This document shows positions 39,427-48,212 of a stretch of 64,000 nucleotides of DNA, piece after piece. Position 1 is the stretch's first letter. Every line of letters starts with the position of its first letter. The notes beneath the pieces are model-generated. The model worked only from the letters and a program-made list of their open reading frames with translations, had not been told where the DNA came from and ran no database searches. Both the position numbers and the translations under genes were made by a program. The stretch comes from Psychrobacter sp. Choline-02u-9 (GTDB taxonomy: Bacteria > Pseudomonadota > Gammaproteobacteria > Pseudomonadales > Moraxellaceae), in NCBI RefSeq assembly GCF_002836505.1, contig NZ_PJBF01000044.1, forward strand, positions 1 through 64,000, read 5' to 3'.

Positions 39427-42396
39427 ATGAGCAATCCTAATACCGATACCAGCATTGATAGCAATGCGAAAACCAATCTGACCCAGTCGATCCAAGCGGC
39501 GCTAAGCCAATTAGAGAGCGCCTATAACCCTGCGGAAGTTGAAGCAGGTATGTACCAAGGCTGGGAAGAAAGCGGCTATTTTCAGCCGACTTTTGATAAA
39601 GACGAGTCATTTTCTATTGCCTTGCCACCGCCAAACGTCACTGGCTCGCTACACATGGGTCATGGTTTTAACAATGCGATCATGGATGCGCTCACCCGTT
39701 ATCACCGTATGGATGGTGACAATACGCTGTGGCAGCCGGGTACGGATCATGCGGGTATCGCAACCCAGATGGTCGTTGAGCGTCGTCTGGAGGCGCAAGG
39801 TATCAAGCGCCGTGATATGACGCGTGCAGATTTCATCGATAAAGTCTGGGAATGGAAAGAAGAGTCAGGCGGCAATATCACTAGCCAGATTCGCCGTTTG
39901 GGCAGCTCGGTTGACTGGTCGCGTGAGCGCTTTACCATGGATGATGGTCTGTCCAATGCGGTAAAAGAAGTGTTCGTTCGTCTATTTGATGATGGTTTAA
40001 TTTATCGTGGTAAGCGCTTAGTTAACTGGGATCCAAAGTTCCAAACCGCATTATCTGATTTAGAAGTAGAAAACCATGACGAAAAAGGCAGCTTGTGGCA
40101 TTTCCGCTATCATTTCACCGATACAGACCTAACCACCCAAGATGGTAAAAACTATCTGGTCGTCGCTACCACGCGTCCTGAGACACTCCTTGGTGATACC
40201 GCTGTCGCCGTTAATCCTAGCGATGAGCGTTATGCGCATTTAGTCGGCAAAACCATTACCTTGCCAATTACGGGTCGTGTCGTGCCTATCGTTGCCGATG
40301 ACTATGTCGAAAAAGACTTCGGTACGGGTTGTGTCAAAATCACTCCAGCGCATGATTTTAACGATTATGAATTGGGTCGTCGTCATAGCTTGCCATTGAT
40401 TAACATCCTTGATGAGCGCGCCAATATTTTGCCAGCGATGGAAGTTTATCCTGATTTGCAAACACGTGAGCCAGAGCTAGAGACTACACCGAGCGACTAT
40501 GCAGGACTTGAGCGTTTTGCCGCGCGTAAATTCCTTGTAGAGCAAGCAGGCGAGCAGGGCTGGCTAGAAGATATCGAAGACTACGCACTAAAAGCCCCGC
40601 GTGCTGAGCGTGGCGGTACGATCGTTGAGCCGTGGTTGACCGATCAGTGGTATGTCGCAGTTAAAGAGCTTGCCAAGCCTGCGATTGACGCGGTAGAAGA
40701 CGGCAGCATTGAGTTCGTCCCTGCCCAGTACAAAAACATGTATATGGCATGGATGACCGACCTGCAAGACTGGTGTATCAGCCGTCAGCTGTGGTGGGGT
40801 CATCGTATCCCTGCATGGTATGACGATGCGACAGGTGAGATTTATGTCGCACGTGATGAGGCGGAAGTACGAACTAAATACAACCTAAGCGACGATGTCA
40901 AACTGCGCCAAGACGATGATGTACTCGATACATGGTTCAGCTCGGGTCTATGGACATTCAGTACGCTTGACTGGGCAGACGCCAACGCCGATCCACGCGT
41001 GATGGACACTTTCCACCCAACTAGCGTATTGGTGACAGGTTTTGACATTATCTTCTTTTGGGTGGCCCGCATGATCATGATGACCATGCACTTCGTGAAA
41101 AACGAAGATGGCACGCCGCAAGTACCGTTTAAGACCGTCTATGTGCATGGTCTGGTACGTGATGGCAATGGTCAAAAAATGTCAAAATCAAAAGGTAACG
41201 TCTTAGATCCGATCGATCTCATCGACGGTATTGAGCTAGAAGCGTTGGTAGAGAAACGCACCAGCAACATGATGAATCCAAAAGACGCGGCCAAAATCGA
41301 AAAGCAAACGCGTAAAGAGTTCCCAGAAGGCATCCCAGCCTTTGGTACGGATGCACTGCGCTTTACCTTCACCTCTCTTGCCAGTACCGGTCGCGATATC
41401 AACTTTGATCTAAAGCGTGTCGAGGGCTATCGTAACTTCTGTAATAAAATCTGGAACGCCAGCCGCTTTGTACTGATGAACTGTGTCGATAGCGAAGGCA
41501 ATGCCAAGCCTATCGACCAAGCGGCTAATCCTGATGTGTGGGAATTACCAGAAAAATGGATCATGAGTCGTCTGAACTCTACCGTTGCCGATATTCATCA
41601 GCATTTCGCTCAGTATCGTCTCGATATGGTCAGCCAAGATATCTATGAGTTTATCTGGAACGAGTACTGTGATTGGTACGTTGAGCTTGCCAAAGCCAGT
41701 CTGAATGATGACTCGGTATCAAGCGAGCGTAAAGCGCAAATCCGCTATGTACTGCTGCACGTCCTTGAGACAGCGCTACGCTTCAGTCATCCAATCATGC
41801 CGTATCTGACTGAGCAAATCTGGCAGACCATCGCGCCGCTACTGGGTCGCAAAAACACCGACAGCATTGTCGTTGCTGACTATCCACAGACCGATGCCAG
41901 CCAAATCAGTGAGCAGACTGAAGCGGATATGGCGTGGCTACAGGAGCTAATCGCGAGCGTCCGTAATATCCGTGGTGAGATGAAACTGGGTAATGCCGTA
42001 CGTCTGCCAGTGCTACTACAAAACGTCTCTAGCGATGAAGATGCGCGTTTATCACGTATCAAAAACCAGTTTAAAGCGCTTGCCAAAGTCGAGAGCTTGG
42101 AGATCGTCAAAGAAGGCGATGAGGTTCCACTGTCATCATCAAGTATGGTCGGTCAGCTACGGGTACTCGTACCGATGAAAGGTCTGATCGATCCAACGGC
42201 TGAGCTGGCACGTTTGGGTAAAGCGCATGAAAAACTACAGAAGCAAGCTGACGGTATCGCTCGTAAGCTAGGTAATGAAGGCTTTGTCAGTAAAGCGCCT
42301 GCGGAAGTGGTCGATGCTGAGAAAGCGAAACTGGCTGAGCTAGAAGGGCAGTTGACCGCGATGACGGCGCAGATGGAGCAGTTAAAAGCGTTATAA
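39427..42396 (+). CDS. valS: Valine--tRNA ligase
   Basis: 989-residue class I aminoacyl-tRNA synthetase that charges tRNA-Val. The HIGH motif is HMGH at residues 76-79 and KMSKS is at 584-588. The editing domain lies between them ([14 protein letters not shown]), followed by the anticodon-binding domain and the C-terminal coiled-coil arm (residues ~925-989) that is typical of ValRS. About 30 residues before the usual start are polar. It is a single unit with its own terminator. Confidence 0.97.
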   Translation: MSNPNTDTSIDSNAKTNLTQSIQAALSQLESAYNPAEVEAGMYQGWEESGYFQPTFDKDESFSIALPPPNVTGSLHMGHGFNNAIMDALTRYHRMDGDNTLWQPGTDHAGIATQMVVERRLEAQGIKRRDMTRADFIDKVWEWKEESGGNITSQIRRLGSSVDWSRERFTMDDGLSNAVKEVFVRLFDDGLIYRGKRLVNWDPKFQTALSDLEVENHDEKGSLWHFRYHFTDTDLTTQDGKNYLVVATTRPETLLGDTAVAVNPSDERYAHLVGKTITLPITGRVVPIVADDYVEKDFGTGCVKITPAHDFNDYELGRRHSLPLINILDERANILPAMEVYPDLQTREPELETTPSDYAGLERFAARKFLVEQAGEQGWLEDIEDYALKAPRAERGGTIVEPWLTDQWYVAVKELAKPAIDAVEDGSIEFVPAQYKNMYMAWMTDLQDWCISRQLWWGHRIPAWYDDATGEIYVARDEAEVRTKYNLSDDVKLRQDDDVLDTWFSSGLWTFSTLDWADANADPRVMDTFHPTSVLVTGFDIIFFWVARMIMMTMHFVKNEDGTPQVPFKTVYVHGLVRDGNGQKMSKSKGNVLDPIDLIDGIELEALVEKRTSNMMNPKDAAKIEKQTRKEFPEGIPAFGTDALRFTFTSLASTGRDINFDLKRVEGYRNFCNKIWNASRFVLMNCVDSEGNAKPIDQAANPDVWELPEKWIMSRLNSTVADIHQHFAQYRLDMVSQDIYEFIWNEYCDWYVELAKASLNDDSVSSERKAQIRYVLLHVLETALRFSHPIMPYLTEQIWQTIAPLLGRKNTDSIVVADYPQTDASQISEQTEADMAWLQELIASVRNIRGEMKLGNAVRLPVLLQNVSSDEDARLSRIKNQFKALAKVESLEIVKEGDEVPLSSSSMVGQLRVLVPMKGLIDPTAELARLGKAHEKLQKQADGIARKLGNEGFVSKAPAEVVDAEKAKLAELEGQLTAMTAQMEQLKAL

Positions 42397-42425
42397 ATAA
42401 AGCGTAAATATCTATAGTAATAAAG

Positions 42426-42456
42426 AACGCTGTCACAATTGTGATGGCGTTTTTTA
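42426..42456 (+). terminator. Terminator after valS
   Basis: An 11-bp stem (42426-42436 with 42441-42451) with two G-U pairs closes a 4-nt loop and is followed by a T-run. Confidence 0.88.
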
Positions 42457-42774
42457 TTGCCCATTTTAAACATAGTTTATGAATATTAAATGTAATAGTC
42501 GCTAGCTGTAGGAGAGGCCTTTTACAGATACGTTCGATGAAATAGTTGATTCTGATAACATTGTTTATAATGAAGTTAATATTCAAAAGATGTATAATCT
42601 CTGTACACAAATAAGATTTTATTTTATTTGTGACATATATCAGAAAATATTAATGTAATTCTATTGATGATATCTCCATAATAAGTGTGTTCAAAGAATA
42701 TAACTTTTCTAAAATGTGCTGATAAAAATATCGAAGCTAGCGTAGCTAAATGTTAGTACATACCCTAAACTCAA
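42457..42774 (+). other. AT-rich intergenic region before the TAC-like module
   Basis: Markedly AT-richer than the DNA of valS. TATAAT occurs at about 42566 and again at about 42593, either of which could be a -10 box, though neither has a strong -35 box at the usual distance. The imperfect repeat AGCTAGCGTAGCT lies at about 42734. No ribosome binding site is seen before the first gene. Confidence 0.45.
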
Positions 42775-43323
42775 ATGTTACTGGTCGTTTTAACTGTGAA
42801 TATATCTACACTAAAAGGCATCCACGGTACGACTAAGTATCATGCAGCAAATATATCAGTGAATGGGTTTGTTCTCTCTCCTACAGGCAAGATAGGTAAA
42901 GCAGGGAAAGGGATATATTTTTGGTACTATGCTCAAGATAGAACAACGGCAATACATTGTGCAGAAACTTGGTCTAGTTTTGCGTTAGCGAAAGGTTTTT
43001 ACGATAAGGGAAAAGACTGTAAGATAGTCAAGTTTGACGTTCATATAGAATCTGATGAGGAAAAAGTATTAGATTTTGATGCTCAGATGCGTGAAAGTTT
43101 TTACACTGCTTTTCCAATAGGTGAGTACAAAGAGAGGAGCTATGGAGCAAAGCTCGATCTCTTTATAGAAGAATTAGAAAAAAATTTAAACTTTCAATTC
43201 AATTTGTTGAAAATATCTTTATCAGTGCCTAATTTGGGTCAGAATGTTGCATTCTCTAACTCCTTTCTAGCAATTATTGTTAAGAATGAAGTTGATATTA
43301 AGATTATAGAATATATTGAATAG
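42775..43323 (+). CDS. Putative ADP-ribosyltransferase toxin of a TAC module (CmdT-like)
   Basis: 182-residue protein. Residues 16-32 (IHGTTKYHAANISVNGF) and 44-50 (GKGIYFW) match the NAD-binding core of PARP/diphtheria-type ADP-ribosyltransferases: His17-Gly-Thr for strand 1, and Tyr48 in the GxYF motif of the H-Y-E triad; the third residue cannot be assigned by eye. The two genes behind it encode a small protein and a SecB-like chaperone, the order found in CmdTAC, where the toxin ADP-ribosylates mRNA during phage infection. A toxin role is inferred from this. No Shine-Dalgarno sequence precedes the ATG at 42775 or the alternative GTG at 42796. Base composition is AT-rich, suggesting transfer. 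Confidence 0.7.
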   Translation: MLLVVLTVNISTLKGIHGTTKYHAANISVNGFVLSPTGKIGKAGKGIYFWYYAQDRTTAIHCAETWSSFALAKGFYDKGKDCKIVKFDVHIESDEEKVLDFDAQMRESFYTAFPIGEYKERSYGAKLDLFIEELEKNLNFQFNLLKISLSVPNLGQNVAFSNSFLAIIVKNEVDIKIIEYIE

Positions 43324-43343
43324 TTATATTTAAGGAGAAAAAA

Positions 43344-43640
43344 ATGAACCTCCAACAAGCGCTCGAAGCAACTGTAAAAAAAATAAGGTCTATGAATCCT
43401 ATAGATGTTAATGAAAGACTGCTAAAGTCAGAAGATAACAAATTCGTTCTTACTTTAAATCATCTTTTAGATTTAGATAGAACGGAACATTATGAAATTG
43501 AGCAATACTCAGTTAGGGAAAGTTGTGCGTCAGAAACCCTATCTGGCTATTTTGTGCCCAAAGATATTAACTTAACTTATAAATCGATATATTCTTCTGA
43601 AATTGATAATTTCGATAAAGACTACCTAATAGCTGCGTGA
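43344..43640 (+). CDS. Putative antitoxin of the TAC module (CmdA-like)
   Basis: 98-residue protein with no domain I recognise; it starts 20 bp after the toxin stop and ends 4 bp before the chaperone start. A strong TAAGGAG precedes the ATG, unlike the toxin gene. The N-terminal half is helical and basic-acidic mixed (ATVKKIRSMNPIDVNERLL), and no helix-turn-helix is evident. The C-terminus runs out as a less structured, partly hydrophobic tail (DKDYLIAA). In known TAC systems a C-terminal tail of the antitoxin makes it unstable and is bound by the SecB-like chaperone. The antitoxin role is inferred from position and size. Confidence 0.6.
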   Translation: MNLQQALEATVKKIRSMNPIDVNERLLKSEDNKFVLTLNHLLDLDRTEHYEIEQYSVRESCASETLSGYFVPKDINLTYKSIYSSEIDNFDKDYLIAA

Positions 43641-43644
43641 AATT

Positions 43645-44040
43645 ATGAAACATCATCCTATACAGTTGAAAGCGATACAAGTTAAAAAGCTTTATCTAGA
43701 AGTTTTTGATAAGGCTATAGCGTCTGCAGAAGAGTTAGAAGTCGATGTCCAGTTTAAAGTAGGTTCTAAAGTTCCTGAACCTAATGATGATGTTATTCTT
43801 GTAAATTTTATTTGTAACGTCAAAAAAAATGAAGGCTTTAGTTTGGAAGTCGATATTTTTGGTGTGTTTACACTTGAAGGTGAATTTCCAAGGGATAAGC
43901 TAGAGCATTGGTCCAACTATAATGCTCCCTTGATTCTACTGCCTTATGTCAGGGAGAATGTAGCCGCATTATGCGCACGTTCTGATTTAAATTTTCATCT
44001 GCCTCTGATTGAAGTTCCTACTTTTAGGTATGAAAATTAG
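43645..44040 (+). CDS. SecB-like chaperone of the TAC module (CmdC-like)
   Basis: 131-residue protein with the SecB fold. The strand motif FSLEVDIFGVFTLEG (65-79) aligns with SecB AFLCEVQQGGIFSIAG, and APLILLPYVRENVAAL (94-109) with CPNILFPYARECITSM; HLPLIEVPTF then matches FPQLNLAPVNF. It lacks the acidic C-terminal tail of housekeeping SecB that helps contact SecA, and it lies in a three-gene unit, so it is a solitary, system-specific chaperone. It should bind the preceding small protein and keep it folded and active. The start lies 4 bp after the previous stop, so the two are translationally close. Confidence 0.8.
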   Translation: MKHHPIQLKAIQVKKLYLEVFDKAIASAEELEVDVQFKVGSKVPEPNDDVILVNFICNVKKNEGFSLEVDIFGVFTLEGEFPRDKLEHWSNYNAPLILLPYVRENVAALCARSDLNFHLPLIEVPTFRYEN

Positions 44041-44067
44041 CCTGAAAAATATCATGATCCAAAATTT

Positions 44068-44125
44068 TTACTGACATTAAAAAACCGTTTCAGTCCTAAC
44101 TGTAGCGGTTTTTTAATGTCAGTAA
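44068..44125. terminator. Long perfect inverted repeat closing the TAC module
   Basis: A perfect 20-bp inverted repeat (44068-44087 with 44106-44125) encloses an inner CAGT/ACTG stem. The arms contain AAAAAACCG and CGGTTTTTT, so the inner part acts as an intrinsic terminator on either strand; the outer TTACTGACATT/AATGTCAGTAA arms lengthen it well past normal terminator size. Confidence 0.85.
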
Positions 44126-44172
44126 TTACGCTATCATCTTTAAAGGAATAACACGCTAAAGTAAGGAACACC

Positions 44173-45483
44173 ATGAACCATCTCACCATCGGACAACGCG
44201 CGCCTCTAAGCAACCTTGCTGTTGACGATACTGCACCCATCACGCTTAAATTCACTCGTCAAAGCCCGATAGAGATGGACATCAGCTGCTTTGCCTTAGA
44301 CGCAGCGGGTAAGCTAATCAATGATGATTACATGGTGTTTTATAATCAGCCAACCTCACCGTGCGGGCAAATCAAGCTCACCCATTACGAGTCGCAGCCA
44401 ACGGCGAATAAAAGTATCCAAGCTGAGTTTGAAGTGAATTTATCCAAACTGGCAGATAATATAGACAGCTTGTTTTTTGTATTATCAGCCGACACGCCGC
44501 TGAATCAAATTCAGTCATTAGAGATTGGCATTTGGCAGCAATCACAAAAAGCGCAGGCAGAATATCAAGCAGCAGACTTTGCCCAGCAGCAAGCCAGTAT
44601 GCTGATGCAGCTTTATCGTAAGAGTGGAGTTTGGCGTGTCGCCAATGTGGCGCAAGGCTTTAATGGAGGACTAGCGGCAATCGTGCAGCACTTTGGTGGC
44701 GATGTAGAAGAGGGTAAAAATGAAACTACGGCTTCACCAGCTCCGCAACCCTCTAAAATAAATACCTCAAAAATTCCCTTAGAAAAAGTGATGCTAGAAA
44801 AAGCACCGAAACTCGTTAACCTCGCCAAAAAAGCTACCATTTCACTAGAAAAACGCCAGTTACAGCAATTAACGGCTAAAGTTGCTTTAGTATTAGATGC
44901 CACAGGCTCAATGAATCGACAATATAAAGAAGGTCGCGTACAAGAAGTGGTCAACCGCCTATTGCCATTGGCAGTGAACTTCGATGATGACCAAGCGCTA
45001 GACTGTTGGGCGTTTGCCCGAGATCCGCAGTATTTGGGTGAGATTGGGCTGAGCAACTATGACGGCTTCATTGACAACGCTCATGGCGGTTGGCGCAAAT
45101 GGGCACTTGGCCCGCGCATCAACAATGAAGCAGAGGTCATGAAAGCCGTGACGGAGTTTTATCAAAAAGATGGTTTGGATGTACCTGTCTATGTGCTATT
45201 TATCAGTGATGGCGGGGTGAATGACAATCGCGGTATCACAAGAGTCATGACGGAAGCGGCGAAACTACCGATATTCTGGCAGTTTGTGGGCTTGGGTGGT
45301 CGTGGTTATGGCATCCTAAAAAAACTAGACGACATGACAGGGCGTGTGATTGATAACTGCGACTTTTTTGAACTCGATGACTTGGACGATATCAGCGAAG
45401 AAGCCTTGTATGAAAATATGCTAGAAGAGTTTCCAATGTGGCTAAAAGAAGCCAAGCAACTTGGTATAGTCACTTCACTATAA
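44173..45483 (+). CDS. TerD-VWA fusion protein (TerF-like)
   Basis: 436-residue cytoplasmic protein. The first ~165 residues form a TerD-like calcium-binding beta domain (PITLKFTRQSPIEMDISCFAL, then SIQAEFEVNLSKLADNIDSLFFVLS). A linker of ~55 residues leads to a VWA domain from residue ~235, with the MIDAS motif DATGS at 242-246 and later LFISDGGVNDN. This TerD-VWA order is that of TerF proteins from tellurite-resistance and stress clusters; other ter genes are absent. AAGGA precedes the start. TerD/VWA proteins are linked to metal-dependent stress and phage resistance, and this one sits right beside the TAC-like genes, but on its own transcript. Confidence 0.85.
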   Translation: MNHLTIGQRAPLSNLAVDDTAPITLKFTRQSPIEMDISCFALDAAGKLINDDYMVFYNQPTSPCGQIKLTHYESQPTANKSIQAEFEVNLSKLADNIDSLFFVLSADTPLNQIQSLEIGIWQQSQKAQAEYQAADFAQQQASMLMQLYRKSGVWRVANVAQGFNGGLAAIVQHFGGDVEEGKNETTASPAPQPSKINTSKIPLEKVMLEKAPKLVNLAKKATISLEKRQLQQLTAKVALVLDATGSMNRQYKEGRVQEVVNRLLPLAVNFDDDQALDCWAFARDPQYLGEIGLSNYDGFIDNAHGGWRKWALGPRINNEAEVMKAVTEFYQKDGLDVPVYVLFISDGGVNDNRGITRVMTEAAKLPIFWQFVGLGGRGYGILKKLDDMTGRVIDNCDFFELDDLDDISEEALYENMLEEFPMWLKEAKQLGIVTSL

Positions 45484-45504
45484 AAGTATTACTGCGTTAA
45501 CCTC
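45466..45504 (+). repeat. 39-bp sequence repeated in inverted orientation at 57231-57269
   Basis: This segment spans the last five codons of the TerF-like gene and 21 bp beyond. Its reverse complement occurs at 57231-57269 with 36 of 39 matches, all three differences being transitions. The second copy lies downstream of the MpaB-like gene. Confidence 0.85.
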
Positions 45505-45523
45505 ATTATTCGATTACAGCTAA

Positions 45524-45563
45524 ATAAAAAACCGCCACAGCAAATACTATGGCGGTTTTTTAC
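45524..45563. terminator. Bidirectional terminator after the TerF-like gene
   Basis: AAAAACCGCCA pairs with TGGCGGTTTTT around a 12-nt loop. It separates the TerF-like gene from the convergent THI5-like gene. Confidence 0.88.
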
Positions 45564-45592
45564 TATTCAAAATATTGTAACTTCTAAAATCT

Positions 45593-46489
45593 CTATAGCG
45601 CCCAAAGCGACTGATATTGCTCATGAGTCAAGGTCACGATATCGATCTCGGCTAACATCTCACGCAGTTCTTCCCATTTATTTGCATCAGGCTTAATCGG
45701 CGTGATCAATCTACCTAACGTATTATCAATAATGGCATCCATCAGCACATCTGCTTCGGTTTTACTATAGTCATAATACATACGATGAGCAGTCTCTGGC
45801 TCGTTTTTGCACAGCTCCGTCATCTGGTTGGTCACTTGGATAAAGGTATCTATCGCTTCCTTTTTCGCGCTATAGATCTCATCAGTCGTGAGAATCTCTA
45901 ACGCTGAAAAGTTCGGATAAGGTGACAGATGCTGATCGATAAACGTAAACTCCAACCCTTCATGAGTCGCTTCAACGCCTTCAAAGTTATAAAAGCATAG
46001 CCATGCACCATCTAGGCTTGGGTCTTCTTGCAGGTTTTTGATGTGATAAAAGTCTTTTTGTACAAAGGTCACATTATCACGGCTGATACTAAAGCCATTT
46101 TTCTTGGCATAGCGAGCCAATATCTCAAAGCCAATACGATTGGTCTTTTCTTCAGCGGCAGGGGTGCAAATGAGGATAGGTTGATTGTTTTTGAGCTTAT
46201 CCATACTAGACTGCTGCATCAATATGCCGCCATCGGTCTCAAAAAAGCAGCCTAGTGCGCGTAGATTAGGCACGTAATGTTCAAACAGATGGATAGGCTC
46301 ATTGACGTGCAGATCGATGCTCTGGTTCTGTAGTTCGGCAAAGCCATCATAGTGATCATCTGGCTCGATAATAGTGATATCAAGCCCTGCTTGCTCATAT
46401 GCGCCCGTGGTCACACCAGCGATAAAGGGCAGGTGATCAGGGTTTAAAAACCATTCGAGGGTCAGAGTAAGTTTGGTGGTCGGTTGCAT
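45593..46489 (-). CDS. THI5/NMT1-like protein under TPP control
   Basis: 298-residue protein of the NMT1/THI5-like substrate-binding fold (LTLEWFLNPDHLPFIAG, GAYEQAGLDITIIEP). The ATG at 46489 follows AAAAAGGA; an upstream ATG at 46519 has no such site. Neither start yields a signal peptide or lipobox, so the protein should stay in the cytoplasm, unlike the periplasmic ThiY type. No permease or ATPase gene is adjacent. A TPP riboswitch upstream ties it to thiamine supply. His67 lies where yeast THI5 has its active His66 (…IH…), but the THI5 lysine before it and the CCCFC motif are absent. It may be an unusual pyrimidine-synthesis enzyme or a scavenging protein. Confidence 0.8.
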   Translation of the reverse strand: MQPTTKLTLTLEWFLNPDHLPFIAGVTTGAYEQAGLDITIIEPDDHYDGFAELQNQSIDLHVNEPIHLFEHYVPNLRALGCFFETDGGILMQQSSMDKLKNNQPILICTPAAEEKTNRIGFEILARYAKKNGFSISRDNVTFVQKDFYHIKNLQEDPSLDGAWLCFYNFEGVEATHEGLEFTFIDQHLSPYPNFSALEILTTDEIYSAKKEAIDTFIQVTNQMTELCKNEPETAHRMYYDYSKTEADVLMDAIIDNTLGRLITPIKPDANKWEELREMLAEIDIVTLTHEQYQSLWAL

Positions 46490-46670
46490 GGTTGTTTCCT
46501 TTTTAGGTATGGAAAACAATCAGACTGATACGATTAAGTAAAACAAGAAAGGCTAAATAAGAAAAGTGAGGTCGCAATGCTAACTGTCAGATGCTCGGCG
46601 TTTGATATAGGTATCACGAGTACATCATCTATAGACTGCTCTTATTTATAGACCTCTGAGGGCGTGTCAC

Positions 46671-46771
46671 GCTTGTTTCCTACGTCAGTGCTAACTGCTT
46701 CAGGTTCACGGGTGTATCTCAGCGATGATGTGAGCTGTGTCTACAGCGTTAAATCAAAGCACCCCGACAAG
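46671..46771 (-). ncRNA. TPP (thiamine pyrophosphate) riboswitch
   Basis: Read on the minus strand, the aptamer starts with a closing stem CTTGT (pairing with ACAAG at its end), then GGGGTGC, a variable P3 arm, GCTGAGATACACCC, GAACCTGA, and the CAGTTAGCACTG arm followed by CGTAGGAAACAAG. All are hallmark segments of the THI box. It lies about 180 nt upstream of the THI5-like ATG. No classical terminator was found between, so it probably acts at translation. Confidence 0.96.
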
Positions 46772-47105
46772 ATTGATTGGTATTACATTATTTTCGATCA
46801 GTACCGCTAATGAATCCGTACTGCGAATGGCTATTATCGATAGCTACTGCGTCATCATAGACGACTTACAAGATGGGATGCAAGCGTATCGGGAAAGACG
46901 ATGACAGGTGATGACAGGTGTTCGTTAACCGCTCTTTATGATAGCTGTTGTTTATCACGGCTTTTTATAAGCGCTTTCAATCAATGTATTAATAAAAGAG
47001 TGCAGCATTTATTATTGGTACTTACCCAATTACTAACCAAACATACCTATCAATAGCAAAAACCTTATATAAATAGTCTTGAGCGCAGACGGGCGATATT
47101 GCATG
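46772..47105. other. Intergenic region between the TPP riboswitch and the tandem repeat
   Basis: No gene seen. It should contain the promoter for the riboswitch-controlled gene. A GATGACAGGT direct repeat occurs at about 46900-46920. Confidence 0.4.
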
Positions 47106-47235
47106 ATTAGCCTTCTATATTAGCCTTCTATATTAGCCTTCTATATTAGCCTTCTATATTAGCCTTCTATATTAGCCTTCTATATTAGCCTTCTATATTA
47201 GCCTTCTATATTAGCCTTCTATATTAGCCTTCTAT
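47106..47235. repeat. Perfect 13-bp tandem repeat, ten copies
   Basis: The unit ATTAGCCTTCTAT is repeated ten times without a single mismatch over 130 bp. It begins after GCATG and stops before GCCGCTGC, about 60 bp upstream of the DUF454 gene. The array is not coding in an obvious gene. Such perfect identity suggests recent expansion and likely variation between strains. Confidence 0.97.
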
Positions 47236-47298
47236 GCCGCTGCTTATATAATAGGCGCTACTCTAGACAATTGACATTTGGCATAACTGACAACTTAT

Positions 47299-47721
47299 AT
47301 GACCGACAATAAAAAAGCGTTCTATTACCGACCCAAGACTGATCAATCCAACAGCCCAATGCTGCGTTGGGCCTTTGTGACGCTTGGTTGGTTGTTTTTT
47401 ATCTTGGGTATTATCGGTATATTGCTGCCAGTGATGCCTACAGCGCCTTTTATTCTGCTAGCAGCAGGCTGCTGGGCGCGTAGTTCTCGACGCTTTCATT
47501 TTTGGCTGATTAATCATAAATACTTTGGTAAATTCGTCCGTGATTGGGAAGAGAATCATGCCGTTCCGCTTTATGCCAAGTGTTTAGCGACGGTTATGAT
47601 GGCAGCATCGACAATTATGTTATTTTATCGTTTGCCTGCCGATATGATGTGGATGGCATGGGCGGTAGCCACTGTCTGTAGTGGGGTAGCGATATATTTG
47701 TTCCGTTTACCAAATGCCTAA
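47299..47721 (+). CDS. DUF454 (YbaN-like) inner-membrane protein
   Basis: 140-residue membrane protein of the DUF454/YbaN family. The signature GILLPVMPTAPFILLAAGCWARSSRRFHFWLINHKYFGKFVRDWEE is characteristic (key residues LPVMPTAPFLLLA and FGxxxRDW). Three hydrophobic helices are seen. The ribosome binding site is weak. The function of the family is unknown. It is transcribed away from the repeat array toward the cold-shock gene. Confidence 0.88.
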   Translation: MTDNKKAFYYRPKTDQSNSPMLRWAFVTLGWLFFILGIIGILLPVMPTAPFILLAAGCWARSSRRFHFWLINHKYFGKFVRDWEENHAVPLYAKCLATVMMAASTIMLFYRLPADMMWMAWAVATVCSGVAIYLFRLPNA

Positions 47722-47964
47722 ATCCGTTGCAATTTGCGCCAAAATCAGCCAATAAACGGCTCTGGTTACACGAAACATGAGATAAGACTTGCGATACTGG
47801 GATGTACCCCTTATAATACGCCCAAGCTTAAGAGCAGTTCTGCACCAAATCATTACCTCGTAGTATTAGTTATAATCCTTCGTTTTAATATTTATCGTTC
47901 AGTAGCTATTTGCAAGCGTTACCGGTCACTAGACCATTAATAAATTTAAAAGTAGGATTATACT
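47722..47964 (+). promoter_or_regulatory. Long leader region of the cold-shock gene
   Basis: 243 bp without a gene lie before the cold-shock gene. Long 5' untranslated leaders are typical of cspA-type genes, where they control mRNA stability in the cold. No specific cold box could be identified by eye. Confidence 0.4.
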
Positions 47965-48174
47965 ATGTCAGACGTTCAAAAAGGTACAGTTAAGTGGTTC
48001 AACGAAGCTAAAGGCTTTGGTTTTATCGCTCCAGAAACTGGCGCAGACGTTTTTGCTCATTACAGCGAAATCACTGGTTCAGGTTTCAAAACTTTGGCTG
48101 AAGGCCAAGAAGTTGAGTTCACTGTAACTCAAGGCCAAAAAGGCCCACAAGCACATAACATCGTTGCTATCTAA
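47965..48174 (+). CDS. Cold-shock protein of the CspA family
   Basis: 69-residue OB-fold RNA/DNA-binding protein. RNP1 is KGFGFIAP at residues ~16-23 and RNP2 is DVFAHY near 30-35. The segment [14 protein letters not shown] is diagnostic. It melts secondary structure in RNA and acts as a transcription antiterminator or translation helper at low temperature. AGGA precedes the ATG, and the codon use looks biased, as expected for a strongly expressed gene. Confidence 0.96.
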   Translation: MSDVQKGTVKWFNEAKGFGFIAPETGADVFAHYSEITGSGFKTLAEGQEVEFTVTQGQKGPQAHNIVAI

Positions 48175-48212
48175 TTTGTCTTTATAGACAGATAGATGAA
48201 TAGATGTAGAAA

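Noticed and set aside
42457..44160. Insertion sequence or integrase-borne island
   Set aside because: No transposase or integrase gene, no flanking direct repeats and no tRNA were seen around the AT-rich segment.
46520..46670. Terminator in the TPP riboswitch leader
   Set aside because: Only weak TCTATA/TATAGA and GAGGTC/GACCTC pairings without a T-run were found, so translational control seems likelier.
47106..47235. CRISPR array
   Set aside because: The 13-bp units are directly abutting with no spacers and there are no cas genes.
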